A stretch of DNA of 17,813 nt from NCBI GenBank assembly GCA_045652135.1, contig JAZRTS010000070.1, positions 1 to 17,813 of the forward strand, written 5' to 3'. The notes under the pieces were generated by a model. That model saw only the letters and a list, made by a program, of their open reading frames with translations, had not been told where the DNA came from and made no database searches. The stretch is from RGIG7213 sp045652135. GTDB taxonomy: Bacteria; Bacillota; Clostridia; Oscillospirales; CAG-272. Both the position numbers and the translations under genes were made by a program. Positions within the stretch are counted from its first letter, which is position 1. Each line of letters opens with the position of its first letter. Shown in pieces: positions 1 through 6,509 of this stretch.

Positions 1-911
1 CCGCACACCAGCTCATCGGGGTATTTTGAAAACTTGGGAATGAACAGTGCAGGGGAGAATTTCACGCCTTTAAGTCCAAGACAGTTAAGCTCATTTGTGA
101 ATTTTATCGGGTCAACGTACGGCGCACCTACGGTTGTAAACGGTGTTGTCGTTCCTCGGCCCTCGGATGCATTCGTTCCCGACAGCATACAAGTGCCGTT
201 ATATGCGACGATAGAATCCATTGTAGGCAGATTGGGGCTGGGCTTGATGAAAGGTACACCCGTGTCCTCGAAGTACATATCACGGCTCCAATTCAGAAGC
301 TCAACTATATGAAGCTCACAGCCGAGGTTATACTCTCCGTTGTAAAATCTTGCAAGCTCACCAAGCGTCATTCCGTGACGGATAGGCACTGACGTCATAC
401 CGATGTAAGACGAATACTTCATATCAAGGCAGTTGCCTGCGACCTTGCCGCTTATCGGATTAGGTCTGTCAAGTAAAACAAGGGGTTTGTTAAGTGATGC
501 ACACGTTTTCATAGCGCAAAACAGCGTTGATGCGTATGTAAAATAACGTGATCCGACGTCCTGCATATCAAAAACGATAATGTCAACATCTCCGATAGCC
601 CCCGAGGCATCCGACCCCTCGGCTTCCTTGCCGGGTGTTTCAAGTAAGTCCTTATAAAGGCTGTGCATAGGTATTCCCGTGTATTTGTCAATACCTCCGT
701 CAACCTTTTCGCCGGGGCCGAGTGCGCCCCACACCCCGTGCTCAGGCGCAAAAAGCGCCGTTACGTTAAATGATTCTTTCATTATATCCACCGTGAAACG
801 GTAATCCGATGAAATGCCCGACACGGCAGAGATCAGCCCTATTCTTCCCGAACGTAAAAATTTATATATCTTTTCTTCTTTTATTCTGTCTATACCGACA
901 AGCGTTTTCAT
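1..911 (-). CDS. namZ: NamZ/DUF1343 (GH171) family exo-beta-N-acetylmuramidase-like protein, 3' end outside window
   Basis: About 303 N-terminal codons are visible; the C-terminus lies beyond position 1. The start at 911 is set by GGAGG six bases upstream. Family motifs read in order are: an APEHG motif near residue 55, DVGSRYFTY near residue 120, LLDRPNP near residue 145, MTLGELARFYN near residue 190, and GRGTTTPF followed by GAPY near residue 265. These match the DUF1343/NamZ family, which removes terminal MurNAc from peptidoglycan fragments; that activity is known for Bacillus NamZ and is inferred here. The visible N-terminus (MKTLVGIDRIKEEKIYKFLR) has no hydrophobic signal segment, so this copy is probably cytoplasmic and more likely to act in muropeptide salvage than on the intact wall. 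It is transcribed away from yajC from its own promoter. Confidence 0.85.
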   Translation of the reverse strand, partial: MKTLVGIDRIKEEKIYKFLRSGRIGLISAVSGISSDYRFTVDIMKESFNVTALFAPEHGVWGALGPGEKVDGGIDKYTGIPMHSLYKDLLETPGKEAEGSDASGAIGDVDIIVFDMQDVGSRYFTYASTLFCAMKTCASLNKPLVLLDRPNPISGKVAGNCLDMKYSSYIGMTSVPIRHGMTLGELARFYNGEYNLGCELHIVELLNWSRDMYFEDTGVPFIKPSPNLPTMDSIVAYNGTCMLSGTNASEGRGTTTPFTTVGAPYVDPIKFTNELNCLGLKGVKFSPALFIPKFSKYPDELVC

Positions 912-938
912 ATAGCGCCTCCGAATTGCTTTTTTGTA

Positions 939-967
939 ATTATAACCCATAAGCGTTTGTTTGTCAA
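939..967 (-). promoter_or_regulatory. Sigma-A-type promoter of the namZ-like gene
   Basis: On the minus strand TTGACA (962-967) and TATAAT (939-944) are separated by 17 bases, both perfect consensus hexamers. The start codon at 911 lies about 28 bases downstream of the -10 box. Confidence 0.85.
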
Positions 968-976
968 CTCAATATG

Positions 977-999
977 TAAAATGATAAATTTACATTTTA
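977..999. repeat. AT-rich near-perfect palindrome in the divergent namZ/yajC promoter region
   Basis: Arms TAAAATG-(A)-TAAA (977-988) and TTTACATTTTA (989-999) are complementary over 11 bases with one bulged A. It lies about 10 bp upstream of the namZ -35 box and about 25 bp upstream of the yajC -35 box. It could be an operator read by both promoters or simply an AT-rich cruciform; no T-run follows that would make it an obvious terminator. Confidence 0.45.
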
Positions 1000-1023
1000 T
1001 TCATTATTTTTCATATCAATATA

Positions 1024-1052
1024 TTGCAAAGCGGGGGATTATATTGTATAAT
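1024..1052 (+). promoter_or_regulatory. Promoter of the yajC-scfB operon
   Basis: TTGCAA (1024-1029, 4 of 6 matches) and a consensus TATAAT (1047-1052) with exactly 17 bases between. The yajC start is 39 bases downstream of the -10 box. Confidence 0.7.
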
Positions 1053-1091
1053 AAAAAGGCTATTTAAATATTAAAATGGAGTTGTATATCA

Positions 1092-1403
1092 ATGCTTAAC
1101 AATTTTCTTACAGCAACAACGCCCGGAGGATCCGGACTTTTTTCGATAGTCCTCATCGTTGTGATGATCGTTGTTTTCTATTTCTTTGTTATCAGACCGC
1201 AGAAAAAACAGGAAAAGGAAGTTTCCAAGATGCTCGACGAGCTTTCTGTGGGTGATGAAATAACGACGATCGGCGGTATTATCGGCGAAATCGTCAGCAT
1301 AAAGGACGAAACAGTGCTTATCGAATCCTCACGTGACAGAACGAGAATCCGTATTCTCAAGGGTTCTATCAAGTGCGTTGACGTGAAAGCGTCCGAAAAA
1401 TAA
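1092..1403 (+). CDS. yajC: Preprotein translocase accessory subunit YajC
   Basis: 103 aa, the usual size for YajC. A single hydrophobic segment (about residues 18-34, SIVLIVVMIVVFYFFVIRP) is followed directly by the family hallmark RPQKKQEKE, then a small soluble domain with the pattern GDEITTIGGIIGEIV and later VLIESS. YajC is a single-pass membrane protein that associates with SecDF and the SecYEG translocon; its exact role is auxiliary. A GGAG lies 10 bases upstream of the ATG. It is first in the operon with the TIGR04086-type membrane protein and the SCIFF genes, an arrangement commonly seen in Clostridia. Whether Sec function and SCIFF peptide maturation or export are linked is only suggested by this neighbourhood. 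Confidence 0.95.
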   Translation: MLNNFLTATTPGGSGLFSIVLIVVMIVVFYFFVIRPQKKQEKEVSKMLDELSVGDEITTIGGIIGEIVSIKDETVLIESSRDRTRIRILKGSIKCVDVKASEK

Positions 1404-1419
1404 TCATAAAAATACCGTA

Positions 1420-1454
1420 CTCCGAATATAATGGAAACAAAAAAATGTTCGGAG
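1420..1454 (+). promoter_or_regulatory. Hairpin that would sequester the Shine-Dalgarno of the next gene
   Basis: In the 58-base gap after yajC, CTCCGAATAT (1420-1429) can pair with ATGTTCGGAG (1445-1454) over 10 bp including one U-G wobble, leaving a 15-base loop. The 3' arm covers four of the five bases of the GGAGG ribosome-binding site (1451-1455) of the gene starting at 1462. This could lower or modulate translation of that gene relative to yajC. There is no T-run, so it is not a terminator. Function is inferred from pairing alone. Confidence 0.45.
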
Positions 1455-1461
1455 GGCAAAA

Positions 1462-1923
1462 ATGAACGGTAATGACCGCAAAGACGGTGGAACAGTAGGT
1501 AAGATATTCAAAAACGGGCTTGTGTCCCTCGGTGCTTCGTACGCTTTATGCGCCGTTTTAACGGTGCTGTGTACCGGATTTTCTATGATGACGGAGCATC
1601 CGAAAAAGCTTTTATTCCTCGGTAGATGTATATTTTTCATAGGTGCCGCCGTATGCGGATTTATCTCCGGAAAAATGACCGGAAAGAAAGGACTTTTGTG
1701 CGGACTTGTTTCGGGTTCAATGTATTGTCTTACGGAAATATTACTGTCAGCTATCGTGTGCGGAATAGGTAACGGATCTGACCTTTTGTTGCCTCTTACG
1801 GGAATTCTCGTGTCAGTTCTTACCGCTTGTATCGGTTGCACTGGCTCATCGCCTAAAAGCTCGGCACCGACAGGTATAAAAAGAAAAAAGACCGCCCGCT
1901 TCCACGGCGGTTACAATAAATGA
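1462..1923 (+). CDS. TIGR04086-type four-TM membrane protein
   Basis: 153 aa integral membrane protein with four hydrophobic stretches (about residues 19-42, 50-70, 77-99 and 105-127) and a basic, soluble C-terminal tail (KRKKTARFHGG). Length, topology, the GKMTGKKGLLCGLVSG loop-helix pattern and position between yajC and the SCIFF genes fit the TIGR04086 family found in Clostridia and Bacilli. No enzymatic motif is visible and the function of the family is not established. The start is supported by GGAGG five bases upstream plus the possible SD-masking hairpin at 1420-1454. It lies 21 bases ahead of scfA and is presumably co-transcribed. Confidence 0.8.
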   Translation: MNGNDRKDGGTVGKIFKNGLVSLGASYALCAVLTVLCTGFSMMTEHPKKLLFLGRCIFFIGAAVCGFISGKMTGKKGLLCGLVSGSMYCLTEILLSAIVCGIGNGSDLLLPLTGILVSVLTACIGCTGSSPKSSAPTGIKRKKTARFHGGYNK

Positions 1924-1944
1924 AAACTGAAAGGATATACTAAA

Positions 1945-2103
1945 ATGAAAAACGTAAAAACACTTAACAAGACAACATACGCAAAGAATGCAGCAGGCGC
2001 AGGCTGCGGAGAATGCCAGGCTTCCTGCCAGTCAGCTTGTAAGACATCTTGCACGGTTGCTAACCAGAAGTGCGAAAATAAGAGCAAGACAGAAAGCAAA
2101 TAA
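1945..2103 (+). CDS. scfA: SCIFF precursor peptide (six-cysteine ranthipeptide precursor)
   Basis: A 52-aa gene. The N-terminus MKNVKTLNKTTYAKNAAG is the leader; the core has six cysteines at residues 21, 24, 28, 32, 36 and 43 (CGECQASC, then QSACKTSC, then TVANQKC), the defining pattern of 'six cysteines in forty-five residues' peptides. SCIFF peptides are modified by a dedicated radical SAM enzyme that links a cysteine sulfur to a threonine. Here Cys32 and Thr37 fall at the positions I recall being crosslinked in the Clostridium thermocellum homologue CteA. An AAAGGA lies nine bases before the ATG. The stop TAA (2101-2103) overlaps the maturase ATG (2103-2105), implying translational coupling. 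The mature product is unknown here; a signalling role has been proposed for ranthipeptides in some clostridia. Confidence 0.95.
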   Translation: MKNVKTLNKTTYAKNAAGAGCGECQASCQSACKTSCTVANQKCENKSKTESK

Positions 2104-3461
2104 TGGTACATATTTTTTGCCAGAACGGTTACAAATTGGCATTGGACAGCGAATCCGGCGCTGTCCATATTTTAAGCGATATTGCGTATTCTATCCTTGA
2201 AAAATTCCCCGAGGGATTACCTGTATCATTTGATGATGTGCCGGAATTTGAAGGTTTTTCCAAGGAAGATGTAAAAGAGGCTTATGAGGAGCTTTGTCAG
2301 CTTCGTGATGACGGTGCGCTTTTTTCAGAGCCTGTCATAACAAAACCTCTTAAATATACCCCCGGTGTTTCACCTATAAAGTCGATGTGTCTTCACATCT
2401 CGCACGACTGTAATATGAGATGCCGTTACTGCTTTGCAGACGGTGGTGACTATAAGCGTGCAAGAGGACTTATGAGTTATGAGTGCGGATGCCGTGCTAT
2501 TGATTTTCTTCTTGAAAAATCAAAGGGGATAAAGAATCTGGAGCTTGACTTTTTCGGCGGTGAGCCGCTTTTGAATTTTGACGTTGTCAAAAAGCTTGTG
2601 GCTTACGGACGTGAAAAGGAAAAAGAATACGGCAAAAATATCCGTTTCACAATAACGACAAACGGTGTTTTGCTTGATGATGAATCCATCGCTTTCATCA
2701 ATGAGCATATGTCCAATGCCGTGCTTTCCATTGACGGCCGCCGTGAGGTGAACGACTATATGCGTCCTTTGGCAAACGGATGTGGAACGTACGACAAGAT
2801 ACTTCCGCTTTACAAGAAGCTTACGAAGGACAGAACGATGGACTGGTACGTCAGAGGTACGTATACAAGACGTAATCTCGACTTTGTAAACGATGTGCTT
2901 TGCCTTGCCGATGAGGGTTTTGCGAATATTTCCGTTGAGCCTGTTGTTTTGCCCGATGAAAGTGAGTTTGCTATCCGCCGTGAGGATCTTCCCACGATTT
3001 ATGCGGAATACGACAAGCTTGCAGACGAGATGATAAAGCGTGAAAAAGAGGGAAAAGGATTCACCTTCTTCCACTTTATGATCGACCTTGATGCAGGCCC
3101 CTGCGTTTATAAGCGTACAAAGGGCTGCGGATGCGGCGCGGAATACGTTGCCGTAACTCCTAACGGCGACATTTACCCTTGTCATCAGTTTGTTGAGCAT
3201 ACGGAAATGAAGCTCGGCAACATTTTCGATGACACATTCAACGGCGAAATTTCTTCAGCTTTTGCTGATTGTAACATTCTCACAAATGAAAAATGCAAGG
3301 AATGTTGGGCGAGATATTTCTGCGGCGGAGGTTGCTGTGCGAATAACTACAATTTCCACAAGGACATAAAAGAGCCTTATGAAATAGCCTGCGACCTTGA
3401 GAAAAAGCGTGTCGAATGTGCTATTGCTATCAAAGCGGCACTTGCCGATGTTGATGAATAA
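2103..3461 (+). CDS. scfB: SCIFF peptide maturase, radical SAM/SPASM thioether-forming enzyme
   Basis: 452 aa, normal for the family (TIGR03974). Residues 1-80 form a small N-terminal domain expected to bind the leader peptide (RRE/PqqD-like position). The radical SAM cluster motif is C103-x3-C107-x2-C110 (HDCNMRCRYCFADGG), with the GGEP SAM-binding motif near residue 152. The C-terminal half is a cysteine-rich SPASM domain binding auxiliary [4Fe-4S] clusters: Cys 334, 342, 344, 360, 390, 398, 401, 407, 411, 412 and 430, including KCKECWARYFCGGGC. It should abstract a hydrogen from a threonine of the scfA product and form a thioether with a cysteine. It is the last gene of the operon and is followed within 10 bases by a terminator. 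Partner, order and one-base overlap with scfA leave little doubt about its substrate. Confidence 0.96.
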   Translation: MVHIFCQNGYKLALDSESGAVHILSDIAYSILEKFPEGLPVSFDDVPEFEGFSKEDVKEAYEELCQLRDDGALFSEPVITKPLKYTPGVSPIKSMCLHISHDCNMRCRYCFADGGDYKRARGLMSYECGCRAIDFLLEKSKGIKNLELDFFGGEPLLNFDVVKKLVAYGREKEKEYGKNIRFTITTNGVLLDDESIAFINEHMSNAVLSIDGRREVNDYMRPLANGCGTYDKILPLYKKLTKDRTMDWYVRGTYTRRNLDFVNDVLCLADEGFANISVEPVVLPDESEFAIRREDLPTIYAEYDKLADEMIKREKEGKGFTFFHFMIDLDAGPCVYKRTKGCGCGAEYVAVTPNGDIYPCHQFVEHTEMKLGNIFDDTFNGEISSAFADCNILTNEKCKECWARYFCGGGCCANNYNFHKDIKEPYEIACDLEKKRVECAIAIKAALADVDE

Positions 3462-3470
3462 AATCAGAAT

Positions 3471-3505
3471 AAAAAAGGTTGTATTGAACAACCTTTTTTG
3501 TTTTT
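3471..3505 (+). terminator. Rho-independent terminator of the yajC-scfB operon
   Basis: Perfect 12-bp stem AAAAAAGGTTGT (3471-3482) / ACAACCTTTTTT (3488-3499) with a five-base loop, followed by G and a further T5 run. Confidence 0.9.
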
Positions 3506-3714
3506 GCGGTTGTTTGAGCGAATCATCAGTATATAAATTTAATAATTTTTTTTGCAGTGTGCCTCCTTTTGCACACTTATGCGGTAATCAAATAATTGCG
3601 TGGTGAAGACGGAATACAAAATCAGCAGAATCAGGACAGTTATAATTTGTCAAACGTTCAGATTTCGATTATCGATGAAGTGTCTGTAAATGTACGGTGA
3701 TGTTTATTTTCTTT
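3506..3714. other. Gene-poor spacer between two convergent operons, with a hairpin and a possible coding relic
   Basis: No complete gene is supported. Two things are visible. First, a hairpin AGTGTGC (3556-3562) / GCACACT (3571-3577) with loop CTCCTTTT; read on the minus strand, the loop presents AAAAGGAGG, an SD-like sequence, but no well-spaced start follows. Second, from 3596 to 3700 on the plus strand there is an open frame ending in TGA that reads like real protein (GEDGIQNQQNQDSYNL, then SNVQISIIDEVSVNVR) but has no SD and opens just after a stop. It may be the tail of a decayed gene. I cannot assign a family. Confidence 0.4.
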
Positions 3715-3758
3715 CAAAATATAAAATTGCCCAACCTCTTTTAAAGAAGTTGGGCAAT
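3715..3758 (-). terminator. Rho-independent terminator of thrS
   Basis: On the minus strand ATTGCCCAAC (3749-3758) pairs with GTTGGGCAAT (3726-3735), extended by four more pairs after one mismatch, with a three-base loop. It is followed by TTTATATTTT. It starts 17 bases after the thrS stop. Confidence 0.88.
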
Positions 3759-3775
3759 CTCATTTGTTTTGGTTT

Positions 3776-5710
3776 TTATTTTATAACCTTGTTGTTATTT
3801 TCTTCAAGTGCGCGTGCCATAAATTCGGAAACGGTCATAACACCGATGTCGCCCGTGCCTCTTTCACGTACTGCAACGGAGTCGGATGTCATTTCTTTTT
3901 CACCGATAACGAGCATATAGGGTACTTTGTCAAGCTGTGCGGCTCTTATCTTATAACCGATCTTCTCGTTTCTTGTGTCGCACTTAACGCGAAGACCTGC
4001 TTTTGCAAGCGTCTTTCTTACGTTTTCAGCATATTCTGCCTGATCGTCGCCGATGGGGAGAATTCTGATCTGCTCGGGTGAGAGCCACAAAGGAAGCGCA
4101 CCTGCGAATTTTTCAAGCAGGTAAGCAATCGTTCTTTCGTAGCAACCGAGCGATGTTCTGTGAATGATGTAAGGATACTGCTGCTGACCGTTTGAATCTG
4201 TATACGTCATATTGAACTGGCGTGCAAGCATAAGGTCAACCTGGATAGTTACGACCGTGTCCTCCTTGCCGTGTACGTTCTTCATCTGAACGTCGAGCTT
4301 CGGACCGTAGAATGCCGCTTCACCGACAGCCTCAGTAAACTCAAGACCGATGTTGTTGAGGATATCACGCATAAGTCCTTCTGCCATATCCCATTCCTCG
4401 GGTGTTCCGATATACTTTTCAGTATCGGCAGGATCCCACTTGGAAAGACGGTAGGAAAGGTCGCCGATAAGACCGACGTCTGTCATAACCTCTTTAAGAA
4501 GCTTTACGCAGTTCTTGAATTCTTCTTCAAGCTGGTCGGGACGGATAACAAGGTGTCCTTCGGAAATCGTGAACTGACGTACACGGATAAGTCCGTGCAT
4601 CTCACCCGAATCCTCGTTACGGAAAAGCGTTGACGTTTCCGCATATCTTATGGGGAGATCCTTGTATGAATGCTTTTCAGCAAGGTATACCTGATACTGG
4701 AAGGGGCAAGTCATAGGACGGAGTGCAAGCACCTCACCCTCAGCTTCGGGATCGCCCAAAACGAACATACCGTCACGGTAGTGGTCCCAGTGACCGGAGA
4801 TCTTGTAAAGGTCTGATTTAGCCATAAGGGGAGTTTTTGTCATAACGTAGCCGTATTCGTTTTCTTCCTTGTCCTGAACGTAACGGTTAAGTATCTGGAA
4901 CAGCTTTGTACCCTTGGGCATAAGGCAGGGAAGTCCCTGACCGATATATTCACTTGTTGTGAAATATCCAAGCTCTCTGCCTATCTTGTTATGGTCGCGC
5001 TTCTTTGCTTCCTCAACTGCGGCAAGGTAATCGTTAAGCTCCTGCTTTGAGGGGAATGCAACACCGTTGATACGCTGAAGCATCTTCTTCGATCTGTCGT
5101 TATCGTGGTATGCACCTGTACACTGAATAAGCTTTACAGCCTTTACAGCACCCGTTGAGAAAAGGTGCGGACCTGTACACATATCAACAAATTCACCCTG
5201 ACGGTAGAACGAAAGCACCGCATCGTCGGGAAGCGAATTTATCTTTTCAACCTTGTAGGGCTGATCCTTCATAAGCTCAAGCGCATCTGCACGTGATAAA
5301 ACAGAGCGTTCGATCTTCAGGTTTTCCTTGATGATCTTGTTCATTTCCGCTTCTATCTGCTTTAAAATGTCGGGCGAGAATGATGTGTCGCAGTCGATGT
5401 CATAGAAAAATCCGTTGTCCGTTGACGGGCCCTTGTCGAGCTTTGCGTCAGGGAAAAGGCGAAGAACTGCCTGCGCAAGTATGTGAGATGCCGTGTGACG
5501 GAAAATGAGCTTTCCTTCACGGTCAGCGAATGTTAAAAGCTGTATTTCGCAGTCGCCGCTTATTGTCTGCGTCAGCTCTGCAGGTTCACCGTTTAACAAA
5601 GCGGCGAAAACCGTTTTATCGATAAGATCAGATGCCTTTGCCGCATCGTAGATCGTCACGGGAGCGTCTGCTGAAAACGTCTTTCCGTTTGAAAATTTTA
5701 CATTAACCAT
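3776..5710 (-). CDS. thrS: Threonine--tRNA ligase
   Basis: 644 aa, full length. Residues 1-60 are a TGS domain. The editing domain follows, with the HxxxH zinc-site-like motif (RHTASHILAQAV, near residue 75) and DMCTGPHL (near residue 180). The class II catalytic core has RPMTCPFQY, motif 2 around LFRNEDSGEMHGLIRVRQF, ISEGH and YIIHRTSLGCYER; the Cys and the two His residues match the three zinc ligands that select threonine. The anticodon-binding domain begins near residue 545 (PEQIRILPIG). The sequence differs from the E. coli type (for example MTCPFQY instead of MNCPGH, and ISEGH instead of QDDAH), which fits a divergent subtype I recall from Clostridia. AGGAG lies nine bases before the ATG. 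It is second in a two-gene operon behind a T-box leader. Confidence 0.97.
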   Translation of the reverse strand: MVNVKFSNGKTFSADAPVTIYDAAKASDLIDKTVFAALLNGEPAELTQTISGDCEIQLLTFADREGKLIFRHTASHILAQAVLRLFPDAKLDKGPSTDNGFFYDIDCDTSFSPDILKQIEAEMNKIIKENLKIERSVLSRADALELMKDQPYKVEKINSLPDDAVLSFYRQGEFVDMCTGPHLFSTGAVKAVKLIQCTGAYHDNDRSKKMLQRINGVAFPSKQELNDYLAAVEEAKKRDHNKIGRELGYFTTSEYIGQGLPCLMPKGTKLFQILNRYVQDKEENEYGYVMTKTPLMAKSDLYKISGHWDHYRDGMFVLGDPEAEGEVLALRPMTCPFQYQVYLAEKHSYKDLPIRYAETSTLFRNEDSGEMHGLIRVRQFTISEGHLVIRPDQLEEEFKNCVKLLKEVMTDVGLIGDLSYRLSKWDPADTEKYIGTPEEWDMAEGLMRDILNNIGLEFTEAVGEAAFYGPKLDVQMKNVHGKEDTVVTIQVDLMLARQFNMTYTDSNGQQQYPYIIHRTSLGCYERTIAYLLEKFAGALPLWLSPEQIRILPIGDDQAEYAENVRKTLAKAGLRVKCDTRNEKIGYKIRAAQLDKVPYMLVIGEKEMTSDSVAVRERGTGDIGVMTVSEFMARALEENNNKVIK

Positions 5711-5724
5711 TGAATGTATCTCCT

Positions 5725-6282
5725 TTAATAATTTGATCCGTATAATATATATGTATCGGCGAATACGGACGACTTGAATTCAGCCTTTGTGTATTCGCAC
5801 AGATAATATCCGTATGTTGTTGAAAGGTAAACCTTTACCGTGTCATTGTCATTTGGAATATCGAAGCGCATATTGCTTATTATCTTTTCGAATTTGTCAA
5901 ATTCACCGTATGACAATTCGATAGCTTTTTCGTTTTTCGCAGTATCGGCTGTTAAATGATTTTTTTCACCGTTTGAGAAATACGCAATTACATCTTTTTT
6001 TTCAGCTTCGAATGAATAAAAGTATGCAGGTTTTGACAGATTTTCGTAATCTGCAAGCTCAACGGTGATGCCGAATATTTTTATGGGCGCTTTTTCGCCG
6101 TCTTCGGTCGTTTCATCGCTCATACCATTGTCAAAATGTATTATTGAGTTTACCTTAATTTCATTATATATTCTTGAAGGCGACGATGGAAGCGGATATA
6201 AAAACTGAACGATCAGCAGCCCTGCAATAAGCATAAGCGTTATTATACCGCATATTATAAGCGGTATTTTTGCATTTTTCAT
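5725..6282 (-). CDS. Unknown N-terminally membrane-anchored protein in the thrS T-box operon
   Basis: 185 aa. Residues 5-30 are a strong hydrophobic helix after MKNAK, with no lipobox cysteine, so this is probably an uncleaved anchor or a signal peptide. The remaining 155 residues are soluble, charged and beta-rich in appearance (for example APIKIFGITVELADYENL), and would be outside the cell. I do not recognise the family. AAGGAG lies six bases before the ATG, and the gene begins only about 15 bases after the T-box terminator, so it is the first cistron controlled by that leader. thrS starts 14 bases after its stop. Its inclusion under threonine-tRNA control is clear from layout; whether its function relates to threonine is unknown. 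Confidence 0.85.
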   Translation of the reverse strand: MKNAKIPLIICGIITLMLIAGLLIVQFLYPLPSSPSRIYNEIKVNSIIHFDNGMSDETTEDGEKAPIKIFGITVELADYENLSKPAYFYSFEAEKKDVIAYFSNGEKNHLTADTAKNEKAIELSYGEFDKFEKIISNMRFDIPNDNDTVKVYLSTTYGYYLCEYTKAEFKSSVFADTYILYGSNY

Positions 6283-6294
6283 TAAAAACTCCTT

Positions 6295-6338
6295 GAAAAA
6301 ATAAAACGCCCCCGAGGAAAAAACTCCCTCGGGGCGTT
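6295..6338 (-). terminator. Regulated terminator of the T-box leader
   Basis: On the minus strand AACGCCCCGAGG (6327-6338) pairs with CCTCGGGGGCGTT (6305-6317) with one bulged base, followed by TTTTATTTTTT. It lies 5 bases after the conserved T-box and overlaps nothing coding. Confidence 0.9.
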
Positions 6339-6503
6339 GTTACGCGGTTCCACCCGAATTTATAACTTTTACCCGATAACGGTGGGAGCCGTGCCGTCAT
6401 TTCCTACGGCATTGCAGCAGGCGGTATCCCTTTGTTACTTCCGGGAATCTTGTTTCAGCTTACCAAGATCTCTCTGTGCGAGGTCATAACGGGCTTCCTG
6501 CCG
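6295..6503 (-). ncRNA. T-box riboswitch leader (tRNA-sensing, probably tRNA-Thr)
   Basis: The minus strand carries the conserved T-box TTCGGGTGGAACCGCG (6343-6358), the AGAGA and GGTAAGCTGAAA elements typical of the upper Stem I arm (about 6440-6475), a Stem II/III hairpin TGCCGT...ACGGCA (about 6390-6412), and a 3' terminator. Stem I can close with GCAGG (6497-6501) pairing CCTGC (6417-6421). Just inside its 3' side lies ACC (6423-6425), the best specifier candidate and a threonine codon, in agreement with thrS in the operon. The T-box reads UGGA, which would pair with a UCCA 3' end, predicting discriminator U in the cognate tRNA. Uncharged tRNA should stabilise the antiterminator and switch on the unknown membrane protein and thrS. 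Specifier assignment is by eye. Confidence 0.88.
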
Positions 6504-6509
6504 ATATTT

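Noticed and set aside
1431..1472. Short frame (13 codons) before and overlapping the TIGR04086-type start, possible leader peptide
   Set aside because: It has no SD, lies in the loop and 3' arm of the hairpin, and its length is within chance.
1404..1841. 145-aa minus-strand frame over the TIGR04086-type gene
   Set aside because: The plus-strand gene has an SD, four TM helices and operon context; the antisense frame has none.
2520..3200. 226-aa open frame on the minus strand inside scfB
   Set aside because: It is antisense to a gene with unambiguous radical SAM and SPASM motifs, has no SD or promoter, and its composition reflects the opposite-strand codon usage.
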